64,000 nucleotides of DNA from Adineta steineri (lineage: Eukaryota > Rotifera > Eurotatoria > Adinetida > Adinetidae): positions 208,114 to 272,113 of the forward strand of contig CAJNOI010000076.1 of assembly GCA_905250115.1 (NCBI GenBank), written 5' to 3'. Shown here piece after piece: positions 50,669 to 64,000 of this stretch (its first letter is position 1; each line of letters begins with the position of its first letter). Below the pieces are notes generated by a model. That model ran no database searches, was not told the origin of the DNA, and saw nothing but the letters and a program-made list of their open reading frames with translations. Position numbers and translations under genes: made by a program.

Positions 50669-50786
50669 GGTTACGACACTCGGTATTCCCAGGCGGTCAC
50701 CCATCCAAGTACTAACCGAGCCCGACGTTGCTTAACTTCAGTGATCGGACGAGAACTGGTGTATTCAACGTGGTATGGCCGTAACC
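50669..50786 (-). rRNA. 5S ribosomal RNA
   Basis: The minus strand reads GGTTACGGCCATACCACG at the 5' end, then GTTCTCGTCCGATCACTGAA, GTTAAGCAACGTCGGGCTC, GGTTAGTACTTGGATGGGTG, ACCGCCTGGGAATACCGAG and ends TGTCGTAACC. This is the standard eukaryotic 5S sequence, with box A/C-like internal promoter, and the two ends pair (GGTTACGGC with GTCGTAACC, allowing for a mismatch). TTTTT directly after the 3' end is a Pol III terminator. A single copy, not in a visible array. Confidence 0.97.
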
Positions 50787-51838
50787 GATTTTACATTATT
50801 ATGAAAGACACATGATAATAAGCATTCCATTACATATTTCATCAAATATACACTTTATCAGTACAAATAATATTTTTCTTTTCTTTAACCATTGTTGATT
50901 TTTATCTTTTGAACTTAATCAATAAGTTAATCAGATTATCTAGTAATGATAAATCGTTTTTAATCAAATCTGATGGCAATAATTCAGTACAAACTATTCG
51001 TTTGTATATTGAATTTATATGCAAAATAATTACCGTTAGTCTATAAAATAACAATTTATACAGCGGAATGATATGCATTAATTGTATATGATGCAAAAAT
51101 ACTATGGTTTATTCTTTTTTGTCGCAATAATTACACCATATTGCAAACATTTGCTATGTTATTTTGAAAACCATCTTGATAAATTTACATCATTTTAATT
51201 GATCTATAGTTCTCAATCCAAATTCGATCCTTTTCTATGAACAATAAAAAACAATAGATCGAACATGAAACAATCAATCATCAAGTTTCTTTTTATTCAT
51301 ATCATTTTTAATGATTGATTGCACAATCGTATATTCTCTCAGTGAGTGTTCCTTTTTTTTTTCTTTCTCACTTATTCAACATATTTTTCTTTTTCTCACT
51401 TCAGTAACCTAACTGTGCACATATGTAAATGTATGTCTGTCTGTCTGTCTGTCTGTCGTACTGAACGACAAGAACAACAATACAAGAAAAAAAGCGAGAA
51501 AAGAATGTTGTACTGCAACGTAGATCAGTTCAACACAGGTGATGAAGCTGACGAAAAAGCGGGCAGCAATGAATGTGGCATAAACAAACGAATAAAAGGG
51601 CAGCATAGCGCAGAATTTAGTCTTTCTCACAAATTATCAATGAAAGACACATAGAAAGAAGAAAAAAAGAAAGAAAGAAGACAATGACGATAAACGTTTA
51701 CAAGGACGGTCATTCACAAATTCTTTGTGGGGAGAGATAAAAAAAAGGAGATTTATGTGTATGTGTTTATAATGAGCAACAAAAAAAGAGAAAAATTTAC
51801 ACACATTACACATACACGAACGAAAAAGAAAATGTGTC
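50787..51838. other. Intergenic, no gene seen
   Basis: Upstream flank of the 5S gene and 3' flank of Mo25. A (CTGT)n microsatellite lies at about 51434-51457. No gene evident. Confidence 0.55.
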
Positions 51839-53787
51839 TCAAGCTTTGGTGTCTTTTAATTCACTGATTTGCTTGATCAAATAAGCTTTTTCATCATTGA
51901 ACTGTTCATCATCTGTACCTGTTCGTATTTTAATGAATAAATAAATAAATAAGGAAAAAAAAACGAAAAGAACTTACGATCTGTATGGAACGTCGTAAGA
52001 AAATCAATAAGTTTTTCTCGATTTCGAAGAAGTATATCAGATATAGCTTTTGGTTTTGTTGGATTGGCCACAAATATCTAAATAATACGAAAAAAATGTT
52101 ATGTAAATTTTAATTTTCGTTTTTTTTAATTTTTATATTATTTAATAGCAAAATCAAGAAACCTTAAAAACATGAAATGCTTCAAATTGTATATTTTTGC
52201 TTTTTTCTTTTAATAAATTCATTTGTTGTTTGAGATTGTCTGTATTTGTTATATATTTTGTCATCACCGAAAAATTATAACGATCAAGCAGCAATTCTCC
52301 AAGCAACTGAAAGAAAATAAAAAATTTGCAAAAAAAAAGTTATTAAATCAATATCGAATGCAAAATAAATAAATAAATAATCAATTATTTTAAGTACTTT
52401 AAATACATCATAAACTTCTCGTTTGTATATATCAAAAGCAGAAAGAGTTAAAGAATTTGTAATTAATCCTAATTTTGTATTTATAATAAAAGCTTCAGAT
52501 GGAAATAATCCATAGATAAGAATAAATTTGTCTATATCACATGAGAATTTTTTTAATAAACTCAAACTCGTATTTTCCAAAAGAATTGTTGATAAAATCT
52601 ATTCGTTTGGTTTATTTGTGTTGTACAAAAAACGATTATCAACTTACTTTTAATGATTGCCGACGTGTAACATAATTTTCTGAATTAAGTAAATCACGAT
52701 ATTTATTAAAAAAATGATCGTAATTTCGTTCAAGAAAATCTGCACATAAGGGTTTATGTTTTGTTAATAAATCCTAGAACAAAAAAATAAGTTATAATTA
52801 GAAGAAAATTCATAGTCACTTCCTGATAAAATCTAATCTTTTATTGAAAAACTTTTAATAGTCACTCGACTATTCTCAGCTGTGTCTTCCCCAACTATAA
52901 GATGATTCCTAAGGGATAAGAAAGGATTTTGTTTTCTTTAGAAAAAGTCAGTTTTAATGATAATCATGTCAAATCACATGAGAAATAAGTCTCTCTCTCT
53001 CTCTCTCTCTCTCTTTCCCGATAAGATCTTTAATTCTATTTATTTAAAAACGCCTTTTTTTGTACTTAGATAATAATAAATCATTGATTACATACTTTGA
53101 ATGTGGCAAAAGCATCACTAGCAATATCAAATGTTGATTTTTGTACATAATCAAAAAATTTATAAAAATCTGGTGATCTCAATATGATTTCAGCCAATTC
53201 TTGCACACGTACACATTCACGTAACATCATCCCACAATTAAGTGCAATATCTGCATTTTCATAACTAATTATATACAAATAGATTTTAATATATATATAT
53301 TAATCTCAATTAATTTTACCCTTCAATTAGTTTAAATAAAATTCCAGGTCGTTGAATAATATGATCAACAGCTGGAAATTTCGTTCCAACTTGTCGTCGT
53401 AATAGATTATTAAATATAGCAACAATTTCTTTTCGATCTTCAAATGTAACACGACTTAAATTATTTATCATTATCGTCATAAGATCTTGTGTATAGATTC
53501 CACTACATAATTGTGAGACATCACTTATAGCTGGTTCACTACTACCATCACGTGGACCAAATAAACCATCTTTTAATGCAAGTAATGTTTTGTGAATATT
53601 TTTAATTGCCTAGAAAAAAAAATTACGAATTAAATTATATATTCTCAAAAATCTAACTTACGTCTTCATAGTTTTTCTTTTCTTTATCTTGTTCATTTTC
53701 AATCACAGTAAAATAATCTCTTAATTGTTTAGCATGATCAGTCTTTGACCGAGGTGCTAACAGAGAACTGAATGGCATTTTCGACAT
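51839..53787 (-). CDS. CAB39: Mo25/CAB39 scaffold protein with an extra repeat exon
   Basis: Start [15 protein letters not shown] (ATG at 53787; the ATG at 53778 matches the family start MPF). Recognisable blocks in order are [123 protein letters not shown], and [17 protein letters not shown]. Mo25 is a helical-repeat scaffold that binds STRAD and activates LKB1 and related Ste20 kinases. A 67-codon open exon (52398-52598), phase 0 at both ends, lies between RRQSLK and LLGELL, where human CAB39 is continuous. A 300 bp intron (about 52775-53095) contains a (CT)n run at 52990-53014. Confidence 0.93.
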
Positions 53788-56700
53788 TATCAATCTCGTA
53801 TGATTGATGATATTGAATAAGATTTATTTCAAAATAATATTAATATATAATACAATCTAGAAAATAGAAGTTTTTTTATAAATAAATCATATATATATAT
53901 AAAATCTATCGACATTCCAATCAATATGACTCAATATAAGATCGTCTGCTGACATATTTGCTCACGGGACATTTTTTACATAGTTTGTTTTTTTATACTC
54001 TATTGTAAAATGTCGAGGGTAATGACGGGTTTTTTTTCTTCGTTTACTTCTTTTGTCAGTATTACTATTGTTTTCTTTCTAATTCATGATGATAATGTCT
54101 GATTGGAATATATATCGAAAAAGAAATAAATAATAGGTCATATGATCACGAAAAAAAACAGAACAATTATATTTATACATCACCTAATTACACGTAAAAT
54201 AACGACATAGTACGAATGATGTTGTCGTAATCAAAATGAGTCTTTCATCATCGACCACGAGTTGCGAAACAATATATATATATATACACATATGTATATA
54301 TTATATATATTCTTTTTTTTGCTTCTATAAACGATGAGAATGAGAAGAAAAATCGACGTCTATTTCTCTCTCTCTTCCCAAAAAACAAAACAAATAGACG
54401 TGCGTCGTTCTCTTCTCACTTCACCCCCAGTACACCCACTCCCAAACTATAATCAAATACATTGGTTACTTTTCAATAGCCAATCGAAATAAATAACACT
54501 TAGAGGTCACCACATATTATTTTCATTTCAACAGGAAATAATTTCATATTTCCTTTTTCCGAGATCAAATTCTATATAAGTAGATTATATATATTCTCGA
54601 TGTGTTAGAGCTTATATTTATTAGAAAAGTCATCATCATCATCATCTTCTTCTTTTTTTTGTGTTTGCTAAACTATTTTTTATGAGTATTAATATTCGAT
54701 GTGTTGACAAAATTATTTGGCATTTATAAGGAATCAAGAAACACTTGAGAAGATAGTTTTTAATTGCTGGAATAATATTTGTAAAGAGATATGTATATGA
54801 AATATATTGATACTGTTGCTTTATATATTACTATATCACAAAAACATTTAATGCAAGAGATATTTTGTTTTTGTCTGTTGATATTACGGATGTAAAGAAA
54901 ATCATTCGATTGAAAATTAAGAATCCAAATAAATGTAAAATTCTTATTGTTTGTATAGGTGATTAGTTTACTTAACATAAAAACTGTAATGAGAATTTTC
55001 TTATCAGTAAAACGAACTCATTAGAAAAATAGAACGATGATAAGAATATTTACTGTAAACCTGTTTTTTTAAAATGCGCAATTGTCATTATTTAATCAGT
55101 AAACAGTTAATATTAAGGAAAACTAACGTACACATTTGTGTTCTTTTTACAATTGGTAAATATTTCATATATTTACTGAACATGATTCTATTGTCATTGA
55201 TAATATATAACAAAAGCAAATAAATATTCTTGAAATTTGATTTAATCATTTGGAAAATATTTCTTTTTTTTTCGTATAGAATCCGTAGAGAATTTAATAT
55301 GTAAATGTTACTCAATCGATATAGAAGATAGAAAATATATGAGGGAAAGAATCAGATTTTATTCTTTTATATTGATTGGAGGGTTCTGAAAAGACTAAAG
55401 TGACTAAGAACAAAATGACCTGGAAGAGTATGATGTGAATCTAATAAGTGCCATTTATTCTGCTCCGATTGTTTAGTAGACAGGTAAGGTTATAGACGAA
55501 ACAGGTCAAGTCTCTGTATTAATTATGATTAATCTGATACTTGTATGAATATTAATTATTTCCATCATCTGATTCAACAAAAAGAAAAAGATGAGTAAAT
55601 GTAGTTATTAAAAGTAAGAAAAGAAAATAATCACAATATCTGTCTTGTCAATTCTCGCGCCAACTGTCAGATCCAGCTGTTAGAATCATAATAAAATCGG
55701 GCAAAAATAAGGATTGAATAGCTAATGTAAAAATAAACATTCTTATTAGATTTATATTTGAGATGGTCGTTTTTTTTCATAAGAGAATATATTATTATTT
55801 ACTATCAAATAAATTTTACTTGTAGGAGTTCCATTAAAAGAAATATTCATTCATATAGATAGATTCTCATTTAATATTTTCTAAGTAAAGAATATCAAAA
55901 AAAAATGATGAAAATTATTCAATTGTCACGTTTTCTTTTCTGACATAATAGAAAGAGACATACAATGTTTTTATTATCTTATATATTTAATTAATTTTAG
56001 GATTTAGTATGAATAGCTCATTTCGAAGTCTTTCAATACTACATGAACGAAGAATTGAAAACAGCTGAAAAATTCTAAATAGTCGAGAAAGGCTTAGGAA
56101 TAAAGGAGTCTATGGAAATAGATTATTCTCAATATTTCACAACACTCGTTAGTGGATTTATCTTTTGCTTATATTTTAGAGAGAATATGAAAAGCAAACT
56201 TTCTGAATCGTTTTAACGTAGTCAGATATGGATCAGAATAGATTCTATATTCTTATAGAATTGCATAGCTTCTTTGACCTTCACATAGTTGATTAGAATC
56301 CCTTTGATAAATATAAATCAGAATCAAGAGAAAATGCAAATCTAGTAACATTCTCCCGTAAGATTAGAAAAGACGACGATTTCTCCAATGACTCCCACTC
56401 CTCCTTATGAGATTTCTTAGCCTGATGTCTGGCAAAAATATATATCAGGTAAGAATTTCTTTATGATTATTCTAATAAAGGAACAAGTATCTGCATACAT
56501 TACCTGCAGATTATAAAATATATATAATAATTTAAACAATTCAAATATAAATTTATATATATTTTCTCAATGAATACGCATAGGATAGTATTAGACATAA
56601 TCATGACTTACAATAACCGCACGACTTCACAATTATTTTACGGATATGACGTGAAATACCTAATTTCACGGGCATTAAAGTGAGTGAGACATACTTTAAT

Positions 56701-57273
56701 AGCAATACTCATATATCGTTCTATTAAATGTCAGTTTTTTATTATAAAAAATAACGCCCTTTTTCACAGTTCATATTGATATAATCTATTTGATGAATCA
56801 TAAAGCAAAATATGTTTGCTATTTATATTATTCCATCGATTTTCAAATTATTTCAATTTTCTTCGTAAATACTAGACATTAGCATGCAAGAGATTATATA
56901 TAATCATACACGTGAAATAGTTTCCTTATATATATATTATTGTCCTGAGAAAATAAACAAAAAATTCATTCAATTCACTTTCATATCTTTATTTCTAATT
57001 CAATATCTTATCCATACTTGATCGTCACTCTCCACGCTATTAATAACACGAAAAAAAAACAAAAGGGACGACCAATAAAAAGCAACAATAAAATAATTTT
57101 TCTTTTTTCAAAAACAAACACACCGGATTAATAATAAATAGACAAACTGACAAACTGACAACATTAATAAAATAAATTATACCACAAAAGAAAAAAAAAA
57201 CGAGAATGCTCATTAATGCAATAACTTAAAAATCATTCATTCCTTCTTTTTCTTATATTCAAAATAAATTAAT
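53788..57273. other. Long gene-free stretch
   Basis: AT-rich; includes the upstream region of Mo25 and the 3' flank of the tetraspanin gene. (TA)n runs near 54270-54310. No coding signal on either strand. Confidence 0.55.
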
Positions 57274-58412
57274 TTAAGCAACTTGTTCATAACGTTGTTT
57301 ACGCATTTGTCTTGCTAGACAACAAGCAAGAATAACGCCAATCAATGGAAATAATGCAATAGCTATAATAATTCCACCAAAAACAGGATAATTACTTTTA
57401 ATTGCTGTCATAACTGTTGCATAACATCCCTGAAAAAATAAATCAAATACAAAATCTACTTTCGAAAAAAATAAAAAATTTACATCTGCATTGATATCTG
57501 CTGGTAAATATTCTTTTCGTAAATCCTTTCGTGAACATGTGTGATTCAATGTTTTCTTACAACATGATTCTGGTACTTGACGAAGTGGTTCACCATATGG
57601 AGTGGAAAACCAATCTGTATATGAATCAACACCACAACATGATAACTATGTCGTAAAAGAAAATATAAAGAAAGTTTTCTTAATATTTAACATACGACAT
57701 TTTGAAGACGATCAACATGAGAAGCCATCGGTTCTTTTGGATATTGTTGCATAACACCACTTAAACTTGCTTTAAATGTCTCTTCATACTAAATAATAAA
57801 ATCAATTAATATACATTTTAATATTTCAATATTCTACAAACTGTTTTCTGTTTCATTAAAACTGTTACAGCCAATAATATTTCTGCAACAAATATAAGAA
57901 AAACGACGCTGGAATACTAGAATAAATTTAAATGAAATGAAATAGTTCAAATATTTCAATAAAATTATCTTACGACATATAATAAAGCAATATGTCCTTT
58001 AAGTGTACACCTAAAAATAATATATATTTTCTAAATCATTCATTTCCCAAAAAAGAAAATAGTAATTTACCAGAAAGCAAATAGACCAATAAAAAAAATA
58101 ATTAAACCAAGACCAATCTAAATAATTAGAAATATAATAATAATTAATATAAGAAAATAAAATCTTATACTAAAATAAATGGTGTTGATGAACTCATTTC
58201 TGGTGTTATATCAAGAAATGTTGAAAGTTGACTTCGTACAACAACACCAAGTAAAAATAAAACACCTCCACTAATCTAAAATAATGAATAATTAATAAAA
58301 ATTTATCAACTTTTCGTTTTGTTTTATTTACCACAAAAATGATATTAATGCAGATGAGTAATGTACGAAGCAAGGCAATGCTTGCTGATGCGTGAAATCG
58401 ATGCCAATCCAT
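57274..58412 (-). CDS. Tetraspanin
   Basis: The ATG at 58410-58412 starts MDWHRFHASASIALLRTLLI in TM1. Small exons then encode a short first loop, TM2 (GLGLIIFFIGLFAFW), TM3 (SSVVFLIFVAEILLAVTVLM), and a large extracellular loop with the diagnostic CCG (LSCCGVDSYTDWFSTPYGEP), ESCCKKTLNHTC and a final GCYATV. TM4 is GGIIIAIALFPLIGVILACC, ending in a basic tail KQRYEQVA. Six large-loop cysteines fit the usual tetraspanin disulphides. The family organises membrane microdomains; the subfamily is not assigned. About eight exons with introns of 50-70 bp. Confidence 0.93.
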
Positions 58413-60855
58413 CTGAAATGTTACAGAAAAAAAAATGATTATATCAAGTCTACAGCAGATACCTAGGATAGTTTTCTATGGAAAATAATTATCGTTGTTA
58501 TAGCTCGACAATAGACCGAATAGTCGAGAGGCAAGAATATAAATATAATGAAAAGTTTTTTTTTTCATTCTGATCGTCGACAATAGATCGAATATATATA
58601 TATACCGTTCCATAGAGACACAAACAACAGAAAAGACCTCGGAAGTGAGGGAGAGAGAGAGAAAAGGAGGTAGGTATATAAAACTAGTTGTAATGAATAC
58701 GTAGTTCTTTTATATTAATCAGTAGTATAATAGAATCCTAGGTTAGAAATAGAAGGAGAAAAAAAATGAATAGACGATGTATAACGCAGATAGATGTCGA
58801 AAGAAAAACAAGAGGAAAAAGTTCTAAAGGAAATGAACGTCGACAGGATAGAGAAAAAGTCTTATAAAAGCAGTGTTCTATATTGATTAGTTTTTTCAGT
58901 TTAAAGGTGATTAACAGTCTTTACTAGTTTTTTCATGAATTAATACGACTAGATCGTTTTATAAAACGATCAACAACAAAAGGAAAACATGGAAAACTCA
59001 TCTAAAGAAAATTCTTATTTTTGTTCTTTTTTATTTCTTTTTCTTTTAGTTCTTCTGTCCTTCTATAATGTGTTAATGACGTTTTTGTTTGATTACTCTC
59101 GTGCATCTCGTTAGAGAATCAATGCATCAGAAACTAAATTCCTTTCTTTCTTTTTTTGCTCTATCCTATTTACATAGACTTTTAGCATTATAACATGTGC
59201 AATTTACAGCTTTTACTAGTTACTTTCTCTTTCATCATTTTCTTCAAGAGAAAAACACGAGCGGAAAATAAAAAAACGTTTTTTTTTTCGCATTAGTATT
59301 TTGAAGGAGAAAAATGACATGCATATAATATAGTGCATTAATCAACAAATAGCTGAATTTATTCTATTTTTCTCATGCATCTATAATGAACAACTATGAA
59401 ATATTTATTAAGCAACAAGAAAAGCACGATATAATAATGTGATATATACAGTTACAGATATAGAAGTCTTGTTTTTCTTTCTTTTGATGAATTTATAATA
59501 ATATTTTGATATATTTATTTTTTGATTCTAATTGTTTTTAGGGATCAAATTTTTGTTTTTATAAAATATCATGTTAGTAAGTAATAAACATATAGGTCAA
59601 TCGAGTTCAATCGAATGAATAGAAAATAAAATTATGATCGATGAATAATGATCTACAAAGAATTTGACGGATATATCTTAATATATATTCGCAATGATCG
59701 ATCTTTTTTCTTTTTAACGAAACAAAAAAGATTGATTTTGAATATAACCGATGAATGAATATCATTATCATTTTAGACTTATATTAGTGTCAACTCATTC
59801 ATTTACATAACCCATAAAATCTATGATTTTTGAACTTACCGGAAATGACTTCTAGTATTATTTGATCTATTATGTATTGATTTCTATATATAACGATATA
59901 GAAATAAATAAAGCCTATAGCTACTAAAGGGATATTTAAAAGAAATGTTCTTCTCTTCATTTGCTTTAGATTTACATACGAAAGATAAAAATAGAATTTA
60001 AAACTAAGTTGATTACATACAAGTTTTATTTATGACTTTTGGTAAACTTTCTAATCCGAAACCTTGTATACTCTAATCTCTCTCTTATGTTCACTAAATG
60101 TTGTACAAAAAATACATTTCCTATACCTTCGGATATATTATTCATATGATTGATATTTCGAATAGATTTCATATAAAACTATGAAATATAAACAATTATA
60201 CCATTAACTGACATTTCTCATTCATATACTCGAACAAATTATTTGCATCCTCACCAGATGTCTATTACAGCCTGAATAGAAGGTCATATCTTTCATTCAA
60301 AACAATCGATGATTGATGATCAAACGTTTCCTTGTACAAGTCAACACTGTAGTTTTAGTCGTTTTATGATCACGTATCCGATTCATGTAGTACTATAAAT
60401 CAATTGTTAATTCTTTTTATAATTTATTATTTTTTAATAAACAAAAAAAGGCGACAAATGATTACAAGCACAAAAAAAGAAAACTTTATTTAAAAATTTT
60501 TTTTCTATATATTACAAAAAAAACAAAACTTAGTGCGAATCTAAATGAAGAAACAAAATTGAGAAATAAAGTGACGAAAATAAGATTAAAAAAAAAGATT
60601 CGTAAATATTATTTATGCGTACTATCTGTGGCAATAGCCAATTTATAGGAAAAAAAACCCATAGCCAGAAACGAAACAACATTAAAATGACAACATTATT
60701 TAATATTTATCTACTGTGTGAGATTAAGCAGTATTAATTAATCTAACTATATATAATCAAAATGGAACAAGGATAAGAAGTTTATTTAAAGCACACAAAC
60801 TATGGACGTGAAAACATTTTTCGACCAAGAGAAAAAAACAGTCGAAAGGTTGCAT
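58413..60855. other. Intergenic, no gene seen
   Basis: AT-rich upstream region of the tetraspanin gene and 3' flank of the APP-family gene. No exon or repeat of note. Confidence 0.55.
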
Positions 60856-63800
60856 TTAACATTTAGGTGATTGACTTTCAAAAAATTTATACGTCGGATT
60901 TTCGTAACCATTCATTTGTAATGCATGTAATGCTTTTTCTTCTGGTGTACTTGATTCAACTTCTGTAAATGTATAGTTTTTTTCATATTTACCATACTGA
61001 TATTTTCTTCGTTGTTGAATTATAAGACGAAATATTATAAAACCAAATATAATACATACTATAAGTAAACTTCCAATAATATATGGAAGATATGTAAGAA
61101 ATAAATGACGTTGGACAAAACGATTATTAACTTCCTTATTTGGTATTAATGGATGGATATCATTATATATTTGATCATCATTATTTGAAGCTATTTTAAC
61201 ATTAAATGATGCATCGGAATCAATATCAATATCCCAATCACTCTCACCAACATTAACTTGATCGTTAATATTATTGTTATTGTTAGTTTTAGTTGCTTTT
61301 GTTGTACTTTCATCATTATCATCATCATCATCATAATCATCATCTGTATCATAATTATATTCATTATTAGTATTATCATCATCTTTAGTATTTATTTTAT
61401 TTGACGCTGTTGTAGAGAATCGATAGATCTTTTTCTCATCTCGACCTAATGGTAACATTCGAATTTTTGTTGTTGTTGTTTTTGGTAATGAAGCCTCATA
61501 ATCAGATACTAATCTGTCAGCTGCTTGACTGACTTCATCATATTCTCTAAGAAGAATATCTTCAAAAAAAAAGAAAAAAACACATAAAAGCCTTGAAAAT
61601 AAAAATTATTTTGATAATCATACCAATACGTGATTGAATTTCAGACTGAATTGTTGGATTATTTCGTAATTGATTTAGTGCTTCATTAAGTTGATTTGCG
61701 ATTAAACGTAATCGTTCATGAATTGATATTCGTTTACGTTTAGCCTGTTCAGGATCGACAGTACGTAAACGTTCATAACGATTTACAAGATGAATACGAT
61801 CACGTAATAATACATGAAGATAATTATATAAGGCTTCTTCAATATTTTTCGCCTAAAAAACAACGATATTAAATTTCGAAAAAAATACTTCTATTTAACT
61901 AATATCATGTTCTATCCTGTGAGCAAACACAACAGAATAAATTAAGATACTTATATCGAATGATTTCAATCAAAAAAAAAGAAATTTTTAATTAGAAAAA
62001 AAGAAAATGATTTTAACAAGAAGAAATGATTCAATAAGTATTATATTTTCAAGTATGTACTTCAATGTGAATGTTCAATTCAATAATTATGTTTGTTTGA
62101 AATCATCTTATTTACGCACTCGTTAAGTATTCACTTCTTCCATCAAGTATGTATAACTACTATTACTCGTAAACCAGACTACTTTACATGTATTTCTTTC
62201 TTTCTTTCTTTCGCTTGTCAAATAAACATGTAGACAGTCATTATTATATGCCCTTTCTAACACGTAATGAACAATTTGAATGAATAAATTGCGTAACAAT
62301 ATAAATAAACATAAAAAAGAAAATTTTTTCATACCTTAAGAGGTTTCTCGTTCCAAACAACGTTTAATTTTTGACTTGTTTCTTTTTTAGCAATATCAAG
62401 GGCGTTATCTAGATTACTTTCATGTAATGCATTAATACGTGTTCGTTCACGACTAGCTGTTTGTTTAATAAGATCATATTCTTGACGAAATTCAATTTCA
62501 ATATTTTCATATTGTCGTTGTGCTTCCGTCGAATTTTTCTTAGCTAATATTTTAATATCATCTTGATTTTTTTGCCAACGTGATTTTAACTAAAAACAAA
62601 AATTTTCAAAAAAAAAATATTTAATTATAAAATTTTTACATCATTAATTTGTTCTTTATATTTTCGTTTAAATTCTTCTTTTTCTTTTGTAAATCGTTCA
62701 TGTTCATTGATAGTTAAATGAGATTTTCGTGCGGATGATAATTTAATTTCCTCTTGATCATCATTTGTATCTTCATCATCTAAATACGAGAAGAATTTTG
62801 AAAATGGGTTTTTTTATGAGAAATAAATTTTTACCAGCAAAATATCCTGCATCGGAATTCCATCGACGATAATCATCCATCCAATTTGGTTCATCTTTTA
62901 AAAATAAAAATTTAATAGAACAAAAAAAAGCATTTTATTTTCGCTTACGTGATGAAAGTGACATAGCAATAATTTTTCGATGTGTTGCAGCTGTACTTGT
63001 TTTTGGTACAATAACAAAATCTTGTACTGGATCATCTTCACTCAATGCGTTATCATCTTTCTCATCAAGACTTGTTTCATAATCATTTCTTGTATCAATA
63101 TCTAAAATAAAAGAGTTTCTTTCTATTTCCAATCGTTATTTAAAATACCTCGTGATGGACAACAAATATATTCAATTCCACGAAATTCTGATAGTCCACA
63201 CCAATCAACTGGCATTATGGAACTATTTAATAACATAGCTTTCTTTGAACAATCAAGTGATGCATATTGTTGCCATTTTTCAGCACGTAAACATTCACCT
63301 GTATTATTTATACGATTTATTGTACAATCAATTGTTGGAAAAGAGATTTCTTCTCGTTGAGAATTTTTATGTAAACAACGAAATGGTTGAACGACTTCTT
63401 CTGATTGACTATCGCTTTTGCATCGTGGTATTTTATTATCATCTGATGGTGCAAGTAGCTCACACCAATTTTCAAAACGTAATACAGTTTCAAGTCGAAT
63501 AATGTTACCGATATTAAGCGATGGATATGCCTTTTAAAAATAAATAGAATGATAGATAGGCAAATTCGTTTCAAATAATTGAATTTTACTTGTTGACAAA
63601 ATTCAAGAATACTCTGTTCATTGGTAACACATGAACTAACTAAATGTTCAACCCATACTTGTCGTTGAACATCAAAATATAAATTTGCTTTATTAGTATC
63701 GCAACCTAATACAGCTATTTGAGGATAATTATTCGTCATTGGAGATTTCAATTCTGCTGCATAAGTCTATAAAAACATTAAAATACGTATTGATATTGAC

Positions 63801-63870
63801 ATGAATACAAGATGGAACTTACGAAATAGATGTATGAGAAAGTAAAAATAAGAAGCAGTGAGAACTGCAT
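60856..63870 (-). CDS. Amyloid precursor protein family (APP/APPL)
   Basis: Signal peptide MQFSLLLIFTFSYIYF starts at 63870. The E1 growth-factor-like part has LGCDTNKANLYFDVQRQVW, SSCVTNEQSILEFCQQ and FENWCE. The following copper-binding-like domain ends SEFRGIEYICCPS. An acidic stretch leads to the helical E2 domain (DEPNWMDDYRRWNSDAGYF, HERFTKEKEEFKRKYKEQ, LRDRIHLVNRYERLRTVD). A long Asp/Asn-rich linker follows, then one TM (TYLPYIIGSLLIVCIIFGFI) and a cytosolic tail ending NGYENPTYKFFE plus SQSPKC. YENPTY is the family's endocytosis and PTB-adaptor motif, essentially unchanged from human. No Kunitz domain is seen, and the juxtamembrane region shows no vertebrate A-beta similarity. The copper-site His residues are replaced (see findings). 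One intron (about 61855-62337) is long. Confidence 0.94.
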
Positions 63871-64000
63871 TCTAACTGGAAAAATATGAAATAAATCTGA
63901 AAGAAAAATAATAAACAATCGATTCTTATATATATTCAAGCATGTTTACATAAACTGATAATGTAAAATTTTGTTTAAAAATACTCCTGAAGTCACGTAA
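63871..64000. other. Upstream flank of the APP-family gene
   Basis: AT-rich sequence up to the window edge; any promoter or 5'UTR intron of the APP-family gene would lie here. Confidence 0.4.

Noticed and set aside
61191..61382. Met/Ile-rich ORF
   Set aside because: Shadow frame of the Asp/Asn-rich linker of the APP-family gene.

Overview
The window looks like nuclear DNA of a small invertebrate, most likely a rotifer and probably a bdelloid. It is strongly AT-rich. Genes are broken by many 45-90 bp GT..AG introns. The gene set is animal (Wnt, beta-sarcoglycan, APP, Mo25, tetraspanin, SLC15, a neuropeptide precursor). Short blocks of the (TGTGGG)n/(CCCACA)n type reported for bdelloid telomeres recur through the window. 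No organism label was given, so this is inference.

Layout. 1-1561: repeat-rich stretch with telomere-like foldback repeats and two scraps of a CDC48/p97 AAA+ ATPase gene. 1562-5607 (-): two tandem paralogues of an unrecognised CCCH-type repeat protein. 6694-7671 (-): secreted single-exon protein. 7672-12791: gene-free, with two MITE-like elements. 12792-14772 (+): SQD2-like GT4 glycosyltransferase. 17546-19208 (-): Wnt. 21859-24787 (+): DNA polymerase eta, followed within 150 bp by an F-box/WD-repeat gene (24937-26685). 27420-29128 (-): ribosomal protein uS7/RPS5. 30161-33470 (+): winged-helix plus nucleoside-phosphorylase fusion, followed within 101 bp by beta-sarcoglycan (33572-34679). 35900-40627 (+): SLC15-type peptide transporter. 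41007-41395 (-): neuropeptide precursor predicting one amidated PRV peptide. 45659-47877 (-): decaying CDC48/p97 pseudogene cut off at a telomere-like repeat and followed by transposon debris. 50669-50786 (-): 5S rRNA gene. 51839-53787 (-): Mo25/CAB39 with an extra exon. 57274-58412 (-): tetraspanin. 60856-63870 (-): APP-family protein.

Most genes are unrelated housekeeping, signalling or membrane genes without functional clustering. Two tight same-strand pairs (pol eta/F-box and PNP fusion/sarcoglycan) have acceptor-like sites just upstream of the second gene, as expected for trans-spliced units, but this is unproven.

The most unusual signal is a dispersed foldback repeat with arms GGGTGTG..CACACCC, a core reading TCTCTTCTCTTAG on one strand, and a short TGTGGG array. 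Three stretches of p97-like coding sequence directly abut copies of it. It could mark healed breaks, a small mobile element or an introner-like element. Other strong observations are the extra in-frame repeat exon in Mo25, the winged-helix/phosphorylase fusion, the new PRVamide precursor, the loss of the APP copper-site histidines, and several MITEs, one with a perfect 8-bp target-site duplication. Exon boundaries were read by eye from splice consensus and protein similarity; individual junctions may be off by a few bases.
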